Shown: positions 48,859 to 63,228, numbered from the stretch's first letter. The stretch is 64,000 nt of DNA from Pseudoscleropodium purum (GCA_963969395.1 OZ017797.1:18600001-18664000), one strand, 5' to 3'. Translations and numbers: made by a program. Notes: a model not told the origin generated them from the sequence alone.

Positions 48859-49161
48859 TAGTAGTGTGCTCTAAAAGTGCCCATGCTCTGAAAGTGATCA
48901 TGACACAGAAGTACATTTTTGCTTTCTTCAATGTACCAGCAGTGTACATTTCAGGAGGTGGTCGCTTTTAGTGACCACTGCATTTCAACTTCAAAAATTT
49001 GTAACTAATTTCACAAAGGTCCAAAAAATATGAAACAACTTGGGTTAAATGCCATTTCGATTTTTCTTCCTCTGAAAATTTGCTGAGAATTGTTTCAAGG
49101 AGTTTAGCTTCCCCCCAAAGTCAATCAGCTCTTAAATGATCGCTTTATGAGCGGACTACCT
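48859..49161. mobile_element. ~300-bp MITE family, copy E (intergenic)
   Basis: 303-bp copy outside the hexokinase gene, with ends TAGTAGTGTGCTC and GAGCGGACTACCT and TA on both sides (48857-48858, 49162-49163). It includes a short internal hairpin (GTGGTC...GACCAC). Same orientation as copies A to D. Confidence 0.87.
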
Positions 49162-49163
49162 TA

Positions 49164-52100
49164 GTTCAATACCAAGGGCAAATCAATTCAGTCCACACTT
49201 CATTAGCCATTTGTTTCCACTGGAATCTTGTGAAGTTTGCGATGAAGATGGTTTGCAGGTAACTCCGTGCGCAACCAGCATGCATGAGCTTCTGATGAAG
49301 GATTTGAGAAGTCCTGATGAGTGTATTTACTTTTGAAGATGAAAACTTCAATTCTTTTCGCACTTGTTGCTGGAACTTCGTAAGCAGATGCTGGATTATT
49401 AATTTATGGAAGAAAAAAAAAATGGGGATCTTCACTCCAATTTTCTGTTCTCTATTGCATATCTGAACTCTTTCTGTTTTGTGTCGATTGCAATGTGGTG
49501 ATTCATCATAAGCTTGGACTTCTTGTGATTGTGTAGATTTTGAAGGTGGATCTTTGAAACCTCGTCTGCATTCTTTTCAAGAAATTTCATTTGAATATAA
49601 AAAAAAACACGTAACATTCAAGTGCTGGAAATTGTGACTTTCAAAGCATTGAATGTCCAGCAGCATGCGTGAGCTTCTGATGAAGGTTGATTTTAGGTGC
49701 CCAACTTATACTTCCAGCTCTAGAATTTCGCACAAGCATTGATTTGAAAATTTCAGATGAGTGTCGCTAACCATTGGCATCTCAAATTGCTCCAATTCCT
49801 AGATTAGAGACCTTCCTGGAATGTGACAATTTTGTAAGCCTACACCAATGCAAAGTATATGATAAATTTCTCCCTAAGAAATGGGAAGGTCACACGGAAT
49901 TCAAGAAAAGAACTACTCAAAACTTGTCCTGGGATTATACGAGATTGAATTCAGTTATCTCCACTCTTTTGCAGTATGTGGTAATGTTCTGTTGTGACAC
50001 CTTTAATTGTTGCAACGACCTCGATAATTACCGGTTAGCGTTGAATTTGAGAAGCAAATCATCAAAATTTGCTGATTTCAGGAACCACCAGTTCAATTCA
50101 TACGGCCATCAAACTATCTAATGTGCCCAAACTGTGGGTATTTCAAGAATTTCTGTCGAGATTGACAGACGTATCTACAGCTCCAATATGAACGAGAGAG
50201 TGAATTTTGCACTAAATTTTGCAACAAATAAATGAAACAGTTGAGCTAGTTCAATTCAGGACCAAAATAAATTTTGAGCTTGACTTTTGCAGAATTGGAA
50301 ACCGGTCACCAACTTCATATTCAATTGTACAAATTTCTTCAAATTGGTGAGATCAAGTGGGTGCCATGTAATGTGCTAAATGCTGAATATAATGGTGTGA
50401 GAATATGGGTATAGTTGCAATGAGAAGCTCTTTGGGTATGGCGAAACTTGAATTGCTTAGTGTAGAGTATGACCAGCTCCTAAAGACCAACTATGAAAGT
50501 GGGTGCATCTCCACTTACAGGTCAACTCCTCAAGCTTTAAGGGTACATAAGAGTTTCGTAATGATCAATTCAAAATTGATTAAACTGACATCAATATTTC
50601 AGGGGGAGCGAAATTTTTTTACCACCAGGATTAATGAAGAACATTGCACGTGGTAGTCAATAAATAAACCAAATGAAACTAAAAAAAAATCCCTGATTGA
50701 CCTACTCAGAAATGTTAAAACAGCAAAGCTCAAGCAGGGCCGGTTGCTTCTTTAGGGGTTAAGTTTTTGCTTAATTCTAACATAAAGAATTGTAACCTTG
50801 GATTTCTTTTTGTGAGCTAGTTGACATCACATTACCCAATCGAGGTGCCAATCACTCATTCAAGAATACGTTTGAACTCTGAGTTCGGGAGAGAATTTGA
50901 AGCTCCCTTCACATGCACAGCCTTTAAATCCTTGTTCCAATTGTATATTCGCAATACTACAGTCTGGCCACGATGACAGGTTAGGACTACATTTCTAAAA
51001 GGTTCATGTGCACGTGAGGCATATTTGATGAGTACGTAATTTGATATTTCATTCCGTGCGGCAACTTGTCTTCACACAATGCCATGTTGATAAAGTCTAC
51101 GGAACGTGGTGACTACAGTAATTGAATCTCATATTCGTTAAATAGGTGCATTTCCGTGTTCCAAAAGTTTCAGACAGAAAACGGCGTGGATTAGATCGAA
51201 AGCTAAGTCAATTGGGTGATGTTCACACAACAATGCCACGTTTCCTGTAATAAAATTGCCCAATTTGTTGAATATTGCCATGTCGGTATATGCATTTCAG
51301 CCAATGGAGGATACCGGTACTCAATATACAGAGAGAGGCCTAATTAAACCCTAAATTGGAGCATGATTTACGAGTTCTTTTCGAGCCATTAAGGACGGTG
51401 TTTTTAGGCCACCGTCTCACATAATTGATGTAAAATTAATTCTATACAATTTCTACCAGTTGCAAGCATTAGCGCACACACTCAGTTGTCACGACACTCT
51501 TTGTAATTTTTCTTGCCCATTTGCTGTGTAATATCGTGCGCATCCTTCTCTTCTTGTGCACAAATCTAATTGCTTGCGCAACACCCACAAGTCAAGTTCT
51601 GAATACCTGAATTGAAGAGAGCCCTACCTTCCATTGATATACGATTTCCTATTCACCGTCCATCGTGCCTTACAGGTTCTGAATACCTGAATTAATGTTT
51701 GAAGCGTTCACGGTCACTAAAGAAAGTTGTCTGTAATCAACCGATGAAGACTTCAGGTAGCGACTATGACCTCATTGCACACAATCACTCTCTAGCTTCA
51801 TCGTGCAATTAATCTGTGCCCTTTCACGAGTTTAAAAAGGCGTAGATCGATCGAGAGAACTCGATCAGAGAAAGTGATGAAGTCAGTCATTCGACCAAGT
51901 ACTGATGAATAGGAGAGTATTGAAGCGCGCATGATCTTGTACTGTAGAATCTTGGAAAAAAAAACTAACGTAACGACGTGGCTTTGTAAGTTAGTCCTTC
52001 CTGGCATGGGTTGCCAATCATTTACTTAACATCCAAGTGTGTTCCCATGTGTAGCGCTGCGACTGGCACACAACATAAGATAAGGCCAAATCCAAGTACC

Positions 52101-52239
52101 GATCGGGAGTACATGGAGTGAGTATCATAACATAACAGCCTTTGCAAGTTTGAGGAGGTAACTTATAATAAGTTTGTTGGAGACTTGAATGATTAATTGA
52201 CGGTGTTGCAGTTGGGTTTTGTTGTTTTTGTTTTTGTTT
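49164..52239. other. Intergenic stretch, no gene recognised
   Basis: GC is slightly higher than in the surrounding AT-rich DNA. Frames at 49774-50121 and 50405-50656 (plus) are open but match nothing I know. The phrase GTTCTGAATACCTGAATT occurs twice (near 51596 and 51675). Confidence 0.4.
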
Positions 52240-52386
52240 TGTTTTGTTTTGAAACAAATGAAACGGGATTTCCTTGCCAATGATCAATGTCGTTGTTTTG
52301 AAACAAATGAAACGGGATTTCATTGCCAATGATCAATGTTGTTGTTTTGAAAGAAACGAAACGGAATTTCATTGCTTTCAGTTACA
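52240..52386. repeat. Three 49-bp tandem units
   Basis: GTTTTGAAACAAATGAAACG plus the following GGATTTCATTGCCAATGATC type sequence repeats three times with a 49-bp period. A related single segment (TTTGAAACAAATGATATGGG) lies at ~53080-53120. Read on the minus strand, both end in A-rich tails, as a non-LTR retroelement 3' end might. Confidence 0.8.
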
Positions 52387-55300
52387 AATCTTCCTCACCA
52401 AACAGCATCAATGAATTCAATATGCAAACATGCGTCGATCATTGCTCCGTCCATCCGTCGCGTTAATTTATAACTTAACTGACTTCAAAGTCTCTCTCTC
52501 TCTCTCTCTCTCCGATCCCTTCCCTTCAATAAGATTGTTGATCATCAATTTGAAAGGCTCACAATCTGTCCTCGCATGCTGTTGTTGTAGTTGTTGTTGT
52601 TTATGTTTATTTTACGGGTTTTTTTCTTAATGGTTATATATGATTACATCAATGGGAAATGTACTGTACTCAGATTCATTGTAATTGTCGATCGGACTGA
52701 GTTGTTTTTGATGCAAAGAAATCTTTGGTAGGATCCGTTCCATTCAACGTTGGTGGCTTGGGATCGGACGGCATCATTGAAACGGATCAGTACACTGTAG
52801 CTTCTGGCTCTGTGGAGAGCCACAGACAAGTGTAACGACACCAAATCTTGGTTCCAAAATCAAATATCAAACGGAGAGAAAAAACATTAATAAAGGGAAG
52901 TCCAACGGAAGGAAAGGGGCTTTCAGTTCAGTTGCATTTATAAGTGGAACTGGAGATTGGTATAATTAATGATGAATGAATGCAGGTGAGGTAACTACAC
53001 CTAAAAGCATCCGAATGTACTGACGGTAGGAGCTTATTTACTATTATTATATTGACTTCTCTTTTTTCTTTTTCTTTTTTTTGAAACAAATGATATGGGA
53101 TTTCATTGGGAAAGATAAAATACAAGCCCACCATTCACATTGACTTTGATTTTTTGCCTAAAGGCAATATAGGCATCGGAAAGAGCCTTGAGCCAACATA
53201 GTCTTAAACACCTAAAGTCTCAACGATGTTAGCGTGTGAGCATAGAAATGTGAGCATATGAGCCTTGAGCTTAGGTATAAGTTGATACCCTACGACCAAC
53301 CATTAAAGGTGCTTATAACATGAACATCTATAATATAGGTGTTTATAACATAAGAAACTTATAATCATGAAAGATTTCTATAATATACACATCGACCTAT
53401 AACACAAGGTTCTTAGATTCCTACCCTCATGTACTTATGATCCTATGCTCACACATGAGCATCCGTATTTAAAGCCTAAAGGCCTTTTGTTGTCAAAAAT
53501 CCCTTAGAACTACCATTTCTAGTGCAAAGAGCAAAAAAGATTTAAATGACATTTGTTTTTTTTGCATATTTAATGGTAGGGACTTGGCAATAGAGTAATA
53601 TGAGACTAAATGTGTGGAAGAAATTTTAAAAGTTGTGACTACACAAATTGCAAGATAAATGTGTTCAAAGTGAAAAAAAAAAACATATTTTTTTAGCTCC
53701 ATAATAAACTAATATATGTGAGGCTTTGAATCCTTGTCACTTGAAATTTTTGCACTATATATTTTGAATTTAATTAACTATCATGAAAAATTGAACTAAA
53801 AAGCTAAGAAAAAAATTCAAAAAAAATAGTGCGATTTCATTCTTTAAAAAAAATAAAGTAGAAGCAAGTACAAGATAGAGGGAAAAACTTAATCATTAAT
53901 AGCTTTAATATTTCACTAATCTCGATGTTGAGATTCTTCTTAAAAATCAAAGTTAACTATGTAGACCTTTTGTTTTGAAAAAATGTGAAAATTGAGCTTA
54001 AAAACAAATCTTATACATTAGTTTTTCAAAAAAATGCTCTAATTGCCGACAAAATAAGATGCTCCATAACCTTCACATCACAAATCCAAATGGAATGAAT
54101 AAAAATTTTCTATGTAGACAATAATAGAATCTACAAGAAACAAATTTTAAAATTTTTATTTCAAGTTTTGGTAGATGTCTTTTGCCACCCACCAAGTTGA
54201 AATTTGGACTTATTGTATTATAACTTGTGCTCCCTTGCATCGATTGAAAAAAAACTATATTTCTAAGAAATTAATAGGTTTTCCTATCTTATAAAAAAAA
54301 ATTTGGAGAAGATCTCAAACATTAGATTTTTATTGTTGCAAGTCTTTTTTTTCTTCCATCACTATATGAGTTCATTTATTTTTTCTTTGAAAGGATAATG
54401 GGATATAAGAAAAAAAGAATACAAAACACATATGTTTTAAATAAAATTTTGTTGGAAATCTCCATAAAGGTCATTACTTATAATCTTATGTCTAGGACTA
54501 TACTGAAAAACTCACTTAAAACACACCTTTCTCTTATAGTGATTGTTTCCATACAATTAGTTTCCCTTCCAGCTAAGAGAGAAATACTAATGGAGTTGAT
54601 GGATTTGCCTATAAAAAAAGAGCTTCCATCTAGTACACTAGATTTGTTCAGTTGACGGAGTTCTATCAAAGTGAATAGACACCATTGATGTTGTGGGAGT
54701 CTAGAAGGATATCTTGTAAGGATCTCCCTCCCTAAGAAGAGTGAAGGGATTCTCAAGAGCCATCTAGTACGTGAACTCATTTAGAACCTTGCACAATAAT
54801 CAAGCTAGTCGCATCGTTGAAGAATTATAGACAAAAGTGAATATTTTAGCATACTTAGTTGTACTTCATGCATTTTATATGGTTTTTGTCATATGCTCTC
54901 AAAAATGTTCATCATCTGTCTACTAGATGTTGGTTCTCTAAGGAATTAATTCCATCATAGAGTTATAAAAAATTGAATTTTATCTTTCATCTTGTACCTT
55001 CTTTCAATGAATGTTTAAAAAAATTGAAGCTATATTTTTCCTTCACAAACTCCTTAGTGTCCATTTCCAAGAGGTTAATTTACATCCAAGTAAACCAAAG
55101 ATTATACTCAAGGTCAATAATCAATTGTAAGTGATTATTGGTCTTTAGTATAACCTTTGAATTTACTTATCTAATAATTTATTTCCAAGAACATTAGTCA
55201 ATAATGAAGCTAAGGTGTCATCTTTGTCACTATCTACCTATCTACTGAAAAGAGGTGTACCACCTCCTCATTTGCATTAGTTGCCCCCTCCTTCTCAAAA

Positions 55301-58300
55301 ATATTTACAAGCCATTGATTTTTTTTATAAAATGCTTACCCTCGAAATGGCCATTGATTTCTCAAAAAATCACAAGCTATTGATCTTGTGAGATTTAATC
55401 TGAACCATCAAAATAAATATTGGTTATAGATACAATATTGCATACAAATATGTATTGAATACGAGTATCGAATACAAATACAGGATGAATTGTCCCATGT
55501 TGATTGTCCAATAAGTTGGTTTCTGAAAATTACAAGAGGAGGGAGGTGGGAATGAAAATATTAAAATTTTAAAATCCTAAATTAAAATTTGAATGAAACT
55601 CAATGTCACAATTTTTGGATCAATAAATGCAATAAAAGATCATTTTATATAATGTAAAACTACAAGCACACTTTTATTATCCTTTTTCTCTAAGATTATA
55701 TAACTTTTTTTCTTTTTCAATCTCTTTTTCAAGCTTGTTGCCTTTTTCTTGCCATTATTGTATTGACATTTAAATATTAGTTTTTCCTATGGGCTTAATT
55801 TGGATTTTCAACTCCTAACTATAACGGAATACTTTGCCTTATAGTATTGATTAGGGAAAAATTCAACATTTTTGAAAAATATCTTAATGTGATCATTCTA
55901 ACTATTTAATTGTTTCTTACAAATTGATCTACTTGATTCATAACTAAATTCAATAGAGTCAATCCTTAAAGGTTTGAGAAGCCCAATTTGGTTTGCAATA
56001 TGTCTTTTTTAGTGCATTTGATATACAAGGGGTATGAATTGGTGTATACAACAATTACAAAAGTTTGTATTTAGGTTGAGTTGGATTCAATGACATGTGG
56101 TACTTCCAATTTAGATCATTATTTCACTTCTTGCAGGTATGAGGAAGGTGCAAAATGACGATGTATTCTAATTGTATATGATTGTACAATGATGTATTTG
56201 AATATAATAAGTTTTGGATATTAAAATGAATTCCAAATGAAAGGTAGAATTTATTGAACTTTCAATTCAATAGTGTAGGTCTAGCCAAATTTTAAGTGTA
56301 TATTTGTATTCCAAGAATAAAATACATGATTGATTATAAAGGTCCTACTAGACCTTTAAGGAGTAAAGGCATCTTATGGCCTTGTAGATCCAACTTTAAA
56401 TTATCCCTTGGAAGAAAACATAGATGATTATAATTCACTAAAAATGTTCAAAGTTAAAAAGTTTGAAGTCATATATGAAATCAAGAACTCCAAAAGAATA
56501 AATAGAATATGAAAAATAGAAAGTTAGCTAACCACAAAATATGAGGGATTTTTTGCATTTATTCACTCAAGGTGAAAAATTTGGGGTTTTTTCACCTGAA
56601 GTCTACAATACAATCTCATCAAGACCTTACATTTTGATCCTCTTTGTCTATACATTATATAAAGGTCATAAAAGAGGGAGATATATGTCAATAGTGAATT
56701 ATATTAGGGAATAACAAAGTTTTTTTTCTACCCCTACATAGTAACTAATGCCAAAGTGAAATCCCTAATGTGGAATAGTTAAACCTAAAAGTGTGTAGCC
56801 CTATCAAAAGTAGTCAACCTAAAATTATCAAATTCAAATATAAGTAGGTGCATTCTTCATTTCTTCATATTCTAGGAAATTCATTCACCAAACACTTTTA
56901 GTCCTCTACAACATTTAAAAATTAAGGTGAAAATATTGCGCCAAACCATTTATGTATCCATTTATGACAAGTAGAATTCTATTAAAAGTATCCCCAAAGT
57001 GCAATCAAATTATTCTTATATTTAATTGCAATTGATTGTTGATTCTTTAGATTTTAGTTGTATGACATGATGCTATAAGACAGTTTTAGTGGCCTAGGGA
57101 GCTTCCACTTCAATGAAAATCCATACTAATTACATGTCTTATCTAAACTTCTAATTTATTTTTTTGAAGAGTTATGATTTCCAATTACTTAAACAACAAA
57201 AATGTTTTTCTTGAAAAAAGTTGCCTCAAACTATGCATAATTGCTTATTTTGATGGTTTTGAGAGTTTTCACCTTAACCCTAGAAAGACGGTGTGGACAC
57301 CAAGGTAAAAGGTCCTTAACGCCTAACTGTCTCAATGACCCTATATGGTCAATCTCAAATTTCAGGCTTATTTTGGTGTAGGTAGTTAAATTGCTTTAAG
57401 AAAAAAATTAGGCAATTTGTAGGGTTAACTATTAAAAACTTTCATTTGGGGGGGAAAAAAATATTGATTTGATTGTTGGGAGGTCTTCAAAGCCATTAAT
57501 GTTTATTGATGGAAGTGTGAAGCTAGCTAATTTTATTTCATTTTCCAACTGTGAGTAAAGTTTGCCAATTTCACTTGATTCGAGATCTAAAAACTTCTAC
57601 TAATCCATTTGCTTTGAAAATGGTCCTAATGGAAAGAATAAAGTGTTTTCATAATTTTCACCATTGAAAATTTAAACATGCATGCCAGTGTTGATTGGAG
57701 TTATTTGTGATTTATACTTATAAAAAAATTGCATCTCAACAATTGCAAGGTGGATTTTTTAATGAATTTAATGTTTTTTCATGTGAAATTAAGTTTTTTG
57801 GAAGTGCATTTTAGTGTGCTAACACAATTTGTAGTTGTTCATGTCACCTCCATTCCCCCCAAACTTTTATGTGTAAATTTTTGAAACATTGTGAGGAGGG
57901 ACAATATACTAAAAATAGAAAACTTACATTTCTTTTGTTATAATCTAACAACTCTTTATGCAATTTTCACACTCAAAATTGGGAAGCATACTAATAAGCA
58001 ACCCTTTTAAACATCTATACAGTTAGATTTTAAAAAACAACAACAATTTGTTTTATTGGCAATAATAACATGCCTAAGCTTTTTTTTCATAGTCAAAACA
58101 CACTTGAAAAGGCTTGGGCATTTAGGGGTTAAATCAACAAGGTTCTAATGCATCTCCTATTTAGGAATAATTAACATGCTCCTTGAAATATCTTTATTGT
58201 CATTGATGAGGTAGGTAGGCTTTAATGGGCAATTTATGAACCTCCTACCTTAAGTGTGTTGATGGATGACATAGAATCTTTCCATGTAGGACAGAAGTGC

Positions 58301-58900
58301 AAGTGTTCATCCTTAGAATTTCATGTAAAAAAGTGGAAGGTCTTTCACAATAGCTTGACCTCTAGTGAGTGTTTTTGGTTGTTTTTTAAAAGCAAATGAT
58401 TTATATGGAACTCCAAAGGTTGATTTCCAAAGTGACCACCCTATGCTTCTTGGGTTAATTTTTTGTATTTTGTGACTTTTCATCTTCAAGGTTGAGGCAC
58501 CTCCTAGGCTACTATCAAATACCAGATTCAAATTTTCCAAATTTATCATCCATTCATGGTCAATAATACCAACATTAGTAAATTTCAAATTTTCCAAATT
58601 TTATCATCCATCCCATTGTGGTCCATACTACGTTTAAGGTAAGTACACCCAAATGTGCCAGCGACCTTACACCACCATCTATAGTATGTGTACATCTCCA
58701 AAGTTAGTGTTGTACCTATGTGAAAGAAACACTTTTAGAACCAAACTTTATTCCTTAACAACTTTTGCATACAATATCCAAATACCACGTTCTATGGTGT
58801 GTTAAAACCTCCTTTCACTTACAAACAAGAACATATGAAAATCTGACCAGTCTAATAGTAGCAAATAGGCTCATTAGCAAAAAGTGGCGGTTTGGGAGTA
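52387..58900. other. AT-rich intergenic stretch, no gene seen
   Basis: Mostly low-GC DNA. A (TC)n run lies at ~52491-52512. Short frames (54398-54655 plus, 54478-54780 minus, 58313-58597 minus) are unrecognised. A diverged copy of the GTGCATTC block lies near 56815-56935. Confidence 0.5.
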
Positions 58901-59700
58901 CCTATTATCTTAATAGAAGTTTCCCCAGAGAGAATTTCCCCCCTCAGCAAGCTCCACAAGTCCCTCGCTCCCCGCCAAAAATAACGCCCATCCCATTTGT
59001 TCAAAAGAAATTAAAAGGAATAAAAAATAACGCCCATCCATTGGCCAGAAGAGTCCAGACTCCAGAAGCCTCCTCTCATTCACTCCGTCATCATAATGAA
59101 GACCCGGCAGACTAGTGAGACTACTTGGAGAAAAACTTGAAAACTAGACTAGGGGGCTACTACATGGAGTCCCACTACTAGGGTAGACAAAACGACAAGG
59201 GGTGTCGACAAGATGATGACCTAGCAAACATTATCCGACAACATGATTCACGCCGACTTTCCCCCACAACGATTTTCCAGGTGGAGGGGACAAACCAGAA
59301 TTCAAAAGAGGCACCGGATTAGTAAAAAGGTCGCACATTTGGAGGGGAAGGAAAAACAACAACAACCAACAAGGGGCAGATTATCATACGAGCGGCTTTT
59401 TCGTTCGCAATCATGCCGCAGGAAGCTGCTATTGTTGGCTGGGGTGGGGACAAACTGAACCGGCTTCAGTTAAGTTAACCGTGGGTTAAGTTAACCTCGA
59501 GTTAAGCTTGGATGAAGTGCGGGGCTGATGAAGGCCGGGGGACGGAGTTGAGGACGGAGTTGAATGATCTGAACGAGAACTTCAATGATAAGGTCGGTGG
59601 GAAGTGGGAAGTGGGAAAAGAAAGGAAAGGAAGGGAAGGGAAGGGAAGGAAGAATTTGTTGATTCTACCACCCCTTAAGGTATGTGGAATTAGTCAAGTG
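58900..59700. other. GC-rich island, possibly a first exon or leader
   Basis: About 800 bp of clearly higher GC, with frames at 59243-59458 and 59512-59715 (plus) that match nothing known. A purine tract (GGGAAGTGGGAAAAGAAAGG and similar) covers ~59597-59652. CTTAAG|GTATGTGG at ~59680 is a good splice donor. Gene-proximal regions elsewhere in this window show the same GC rise, so this may be the 5' end of a gene whose remaining exons are unseen, or an element remnant. Confidence 0.3.
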
Positions 59701-59817
59701 AATTCAATTAATTAGTATGAGAGTTTGAGTATTGAAAGACATTTTTTTGTGTTAATCTTGTTAAGTATAGATGAATGTGATCAAAATAAATAGTGTAAAC
59801 ATCTAGTAGATTTTAAA

Positions 59818-60062
59818 GGAGGTTGTTTGTTTTCTTTTGTTTTATTTGTTTGTTATAGTGAGATCTCTGGTACCATGCATCCCTTGGTCGCATTCTTGTA
59901 GCATTAGAAAGTTTTGTGCAAGGAAGGGTGCACAGGCTTTGTTTTGTGACGTTTGGATCTATGTGTGAAAGTCATTGAAATTTGGAATTTTTATGAATTA
60001 GAAAAATTAGAAAATTACTCTTGTACTCTTATTTGGGCTTTGGCAACAAAATATGGCACACT
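59818..60062. repeat. Dispersed repeat, copy 2 (pairs with 25702-25935)
   Basis: Partner of the segment at 25.7 kb, in the same orientation, sharing the blocks listed there. Diverged, with unknown class and no visible coding capacity. Confidence 0.75.
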
Positions 60063-62662
60063 GATGTAGATAAATTAAGAAGAAATTGAGTGAAATTTGG
60101 ATGAGTTTTGAAGGAAATTGGACGACATTGATGAAAGTAAATGGAAGTCACACTTTTGGTGATAAAATGACAATAATATAGACCACATTATATTGATTCT
60201 ATTTAAATTGCTATGATCTATTTGATTATTAAGAATGATAGATTTGTATTTAATTTTCCAAAAAATGACTAACAATATCCATTTAATTATAAATATCTAA
60301 TCTGATATACACTAGAGTTGATGTAATCTAGAGAGAGTTGAGTTAAATACTTAGGGAGTCGATGTAGCTGTTATGTACTTAAAAACAATAAGTATTGAAG
60401 TATTGAAAGCTATTGAATTATTTCATACTAAGTTCTTAAGATTTTCATTTGTATTTCTTTATATGAATTCTACATGTTAATCCTCAAAGAAAAATAAAGA
60501 GATCACTTTGGAAATTTTGTGAACCTAGATAGGCTCTATTGACTTTATAATCTAGAAATTTGCATGAAATCTTCAAGATGAAATTTCTATCAAAGTTATT
60601 AGTGATTTAGTTTTTTTTCCTTCAAGTAACACCTTCTACTTTATAATTTCTTTGAAGGTGAATATGAAAAAAATTGATTAAGTTGTTTCCAAGTATTTTC
60701 AATTCATTTTTCAACATGTTGACTAAAACACACAATTTATGGGAAATACATGTTTTTTCCGTTTAAATGTTTAAAGACAACTTTACCTATGGAAAGAACT
60801 AGAAAAAATTATTTTTTGGAGTTTAGGTACATTGAACTTACAATAAGGGGGAACTTTCACTCTAAATTTTGGGAAGAATATATTTGAACAAGTTTAAAAA
60901 AGGATCCTTTGGTTTGATTTGCTAAAGAATAAATATAGATGAAGATTTTAGCCTTGTTTTGGGAACAATTTTTTAGAAGCCATTATGGGCTTCTAAACAT
61001 AATAGTCCTTTAGAGCAATTTTTGCCATGAAATCTTGTTTCTTTTCAAATTTCTTTTATTGATCAATGCTTGCACAATGCTACCATAGAATGAAATGTTC
61101 TCTATTTTGAAATAGATTAACAAATTTTGAAACAATTTTGTTGAAACTTCTTTATTTTTTAAAGTAAAACATTAATGGAGGATTTGAAAAATATGTGAAT
61201 ATTCTACAAATTTTTATTTTTGGGGGTCAAATATATTTATTCCTTTGAAAAAATAAATGATAGACCACAATACTTAGAATCCATATTTTCCAAATGAATC
61301 ATAAAATATTATTTATACAATAGATACCCTACTTATTAGCTACACTAATTTGTTGTACTAATGAAGGTGTAAAATGAATGTATTATATTTTATAACATTT
61401 CTCAATAAATACCAAAGAGAGTCATTGAATTATTAATTTATAGAGTCTATCTTTGTAAAAATAAGCATGAAGGGTAGTACTCAATATGTATGCCTTCATG
61501 GCATAATTAGTAGAACTTTTCTAATAGATTCTTTACTCACATCAGTCATGGGACCACCATTACTCCTAACCCTTGTAGGACAATTTTGTTTTCAACAAGG
61601 CAACCAAAAGAATTTTGCATGGAATTTTAGGACATAGGCATGAGTAATTGAGTAGGTCAACAATTAAATAAATGAGAGTGGTCTTCATAGTAAGGCAAAG
61701 AAACAAGGAGAGTTTTTGCTCATATACTATTCACTACTACTCTCTTTACACAAGCAATGTCTTTGAGCTTCACATGATCCAACCCTTGAATCAAACAATC
61801 TCTCTTGTGCAAATCAAGAAATTTGTAATGTGTTCACCAATACAACATATGTGATCCTTATACAAGTACAATTACATTGAACCCACCTAATCGAGGAACC
61901 ATTGACTAGTGCATCGACAATTTTAATCATTCCAACGCATGAATGCCCAAGGGTTTGGAAATGTCCTTTAAGGGTTAAACATTACATTCAACTCCTCACA
62001 ATATAGTTTTCAATGTATTTTTAGAAACTATGACATTTAAAGGTTTGGTTTTGTAGTTAATTTTGTTGAAATTACACGTAAAAATTCCATAGCTTTCTCC
62101 TTTCTTTCCTACTAATGCTAGAAATCTAAAAGCTGAGTCTTTATCCAATAACATAAGTACATCATTCTACCTTTTCATTCAACTTTTGAGAACAATTAAT
62201 CTTACACAATGATCTTATATTTATATAGAAATAAAATAAAAATCATAACAAAAGAAAAGAATTTTAAGGTCTTAGAGTCCTTCAAATGAGATTGATTTTG
62301 AAGGTTTGCAAAACCACTAAGGTGTGACATTTCAACTAATTTTGGAGTCGTTACTTAGTCTTGTTTTTAATAAAGTGTTTTTTTCTATGCTAGTTCAATG
62401 TGTTGTTTTTGCAACTTGACTTAACCCCTAAATGATTTTGACTATATTTCCACTAAAACCATTCTAAAACTGCCATTTCTAATACCTAAACCAAATTTTA
62501 GAAAAAAAAAAATTTGGACACATGTAACCATATGATCTTTTAGTAAGCTAGTTTGAAAAGATGTGCAAAAAATTTCAGAAATTTTCATTGTGTAGATTGC
62601 AAGATATTAGCATTTGAAGTGACAAAAATCCTTTTTTTGGCCTCGTGGAAAAATGGGCAGCT
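60063..62662. other. AT-rich intergenic stretch, no gene seen
   Basis: Low-GC DNA without recognisable frames. The segment ~62421-62510 (TTAACCCCTAAATGATTTTG...) is a diverged copy of ~11428-11515, and TTTAAGGGTTAA occurs near 61966. Confidence 0.5.
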
Positions 62663-62953
62663 TGTTACGACTTCCAGTCTGAACAACTAGACTAAAGGAC
62701 GGTGGGACGGGAGGCAGGAGCAGTTACATTAGAAATTAGCAGTTATAGAGCTAGTTCAATCATCTCTCTCAGGTTATAGATAAATACCCTTGCAAAGGGA
62801 TAATATTCATGCAACCTTCTGTAAATTACATTGATGAAATTTCAAAAGCCTGTTTCCCATTTCTTGTCTTGATTCTCCTATACATTCCTAAAGTCATGCC
62901 TGTGAATTGGTCTATAGTTCTTTCGATCCACTAGTTGTCTTGTTTGTGAAACA
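62663..62953 (+). mobile_element. Candidate 5' LTR of a Ty3/gypsy element
   Basis: The stretch begins TGTTACGACTTCCAG, a style common to Ty3/gypsy LTRs, contains an AT-rich TATA-like segment followed by ATACCCTTGCAAAGGG, and could end at GTGAAACA. It precedes the gag remnant by ~280 bp. No convincing primer-binding site was found and the 3' LTR would be outside the window, so the boundaries are guesses. Confidence 0.3.
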
Positions 62954-63228
62954 GTATCTGAAACCATGATCTGGTTCGTCCTCCGAGAGATGGGGAGAAT
63001 ATCAAGGTTTTGTCGACAATCGACCAGTATTCGAGGATCAGTTTGTAACATTAGGTTGCGTCTTTAAAACTTGTCCACGCTCTAGAAGGAATTCGGTGAT
63101 TTACCACCGCCTATGGTGACGGACTGTCTGGAAAGGAATTTTTAATTTTAGTCAGCAGAGATCTGCATGATGGATTGTGAATGACCAGAGGTTGAGCAAG
63201 GACCCCGTGTACCAGAAATGGGGTCTGA

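Noticed and set aside
49774..50121. 115-codon plus-strand frame
   Set aside because: Open but without domain, splice context or codon pattern that separates it from chance.
58313..58597. 94-codon minus-strand frame
   Set aside because: No motif or homology is recognisable and part of it overlaps a local near-tandem repeat (AAATTTTCCAAATTT).
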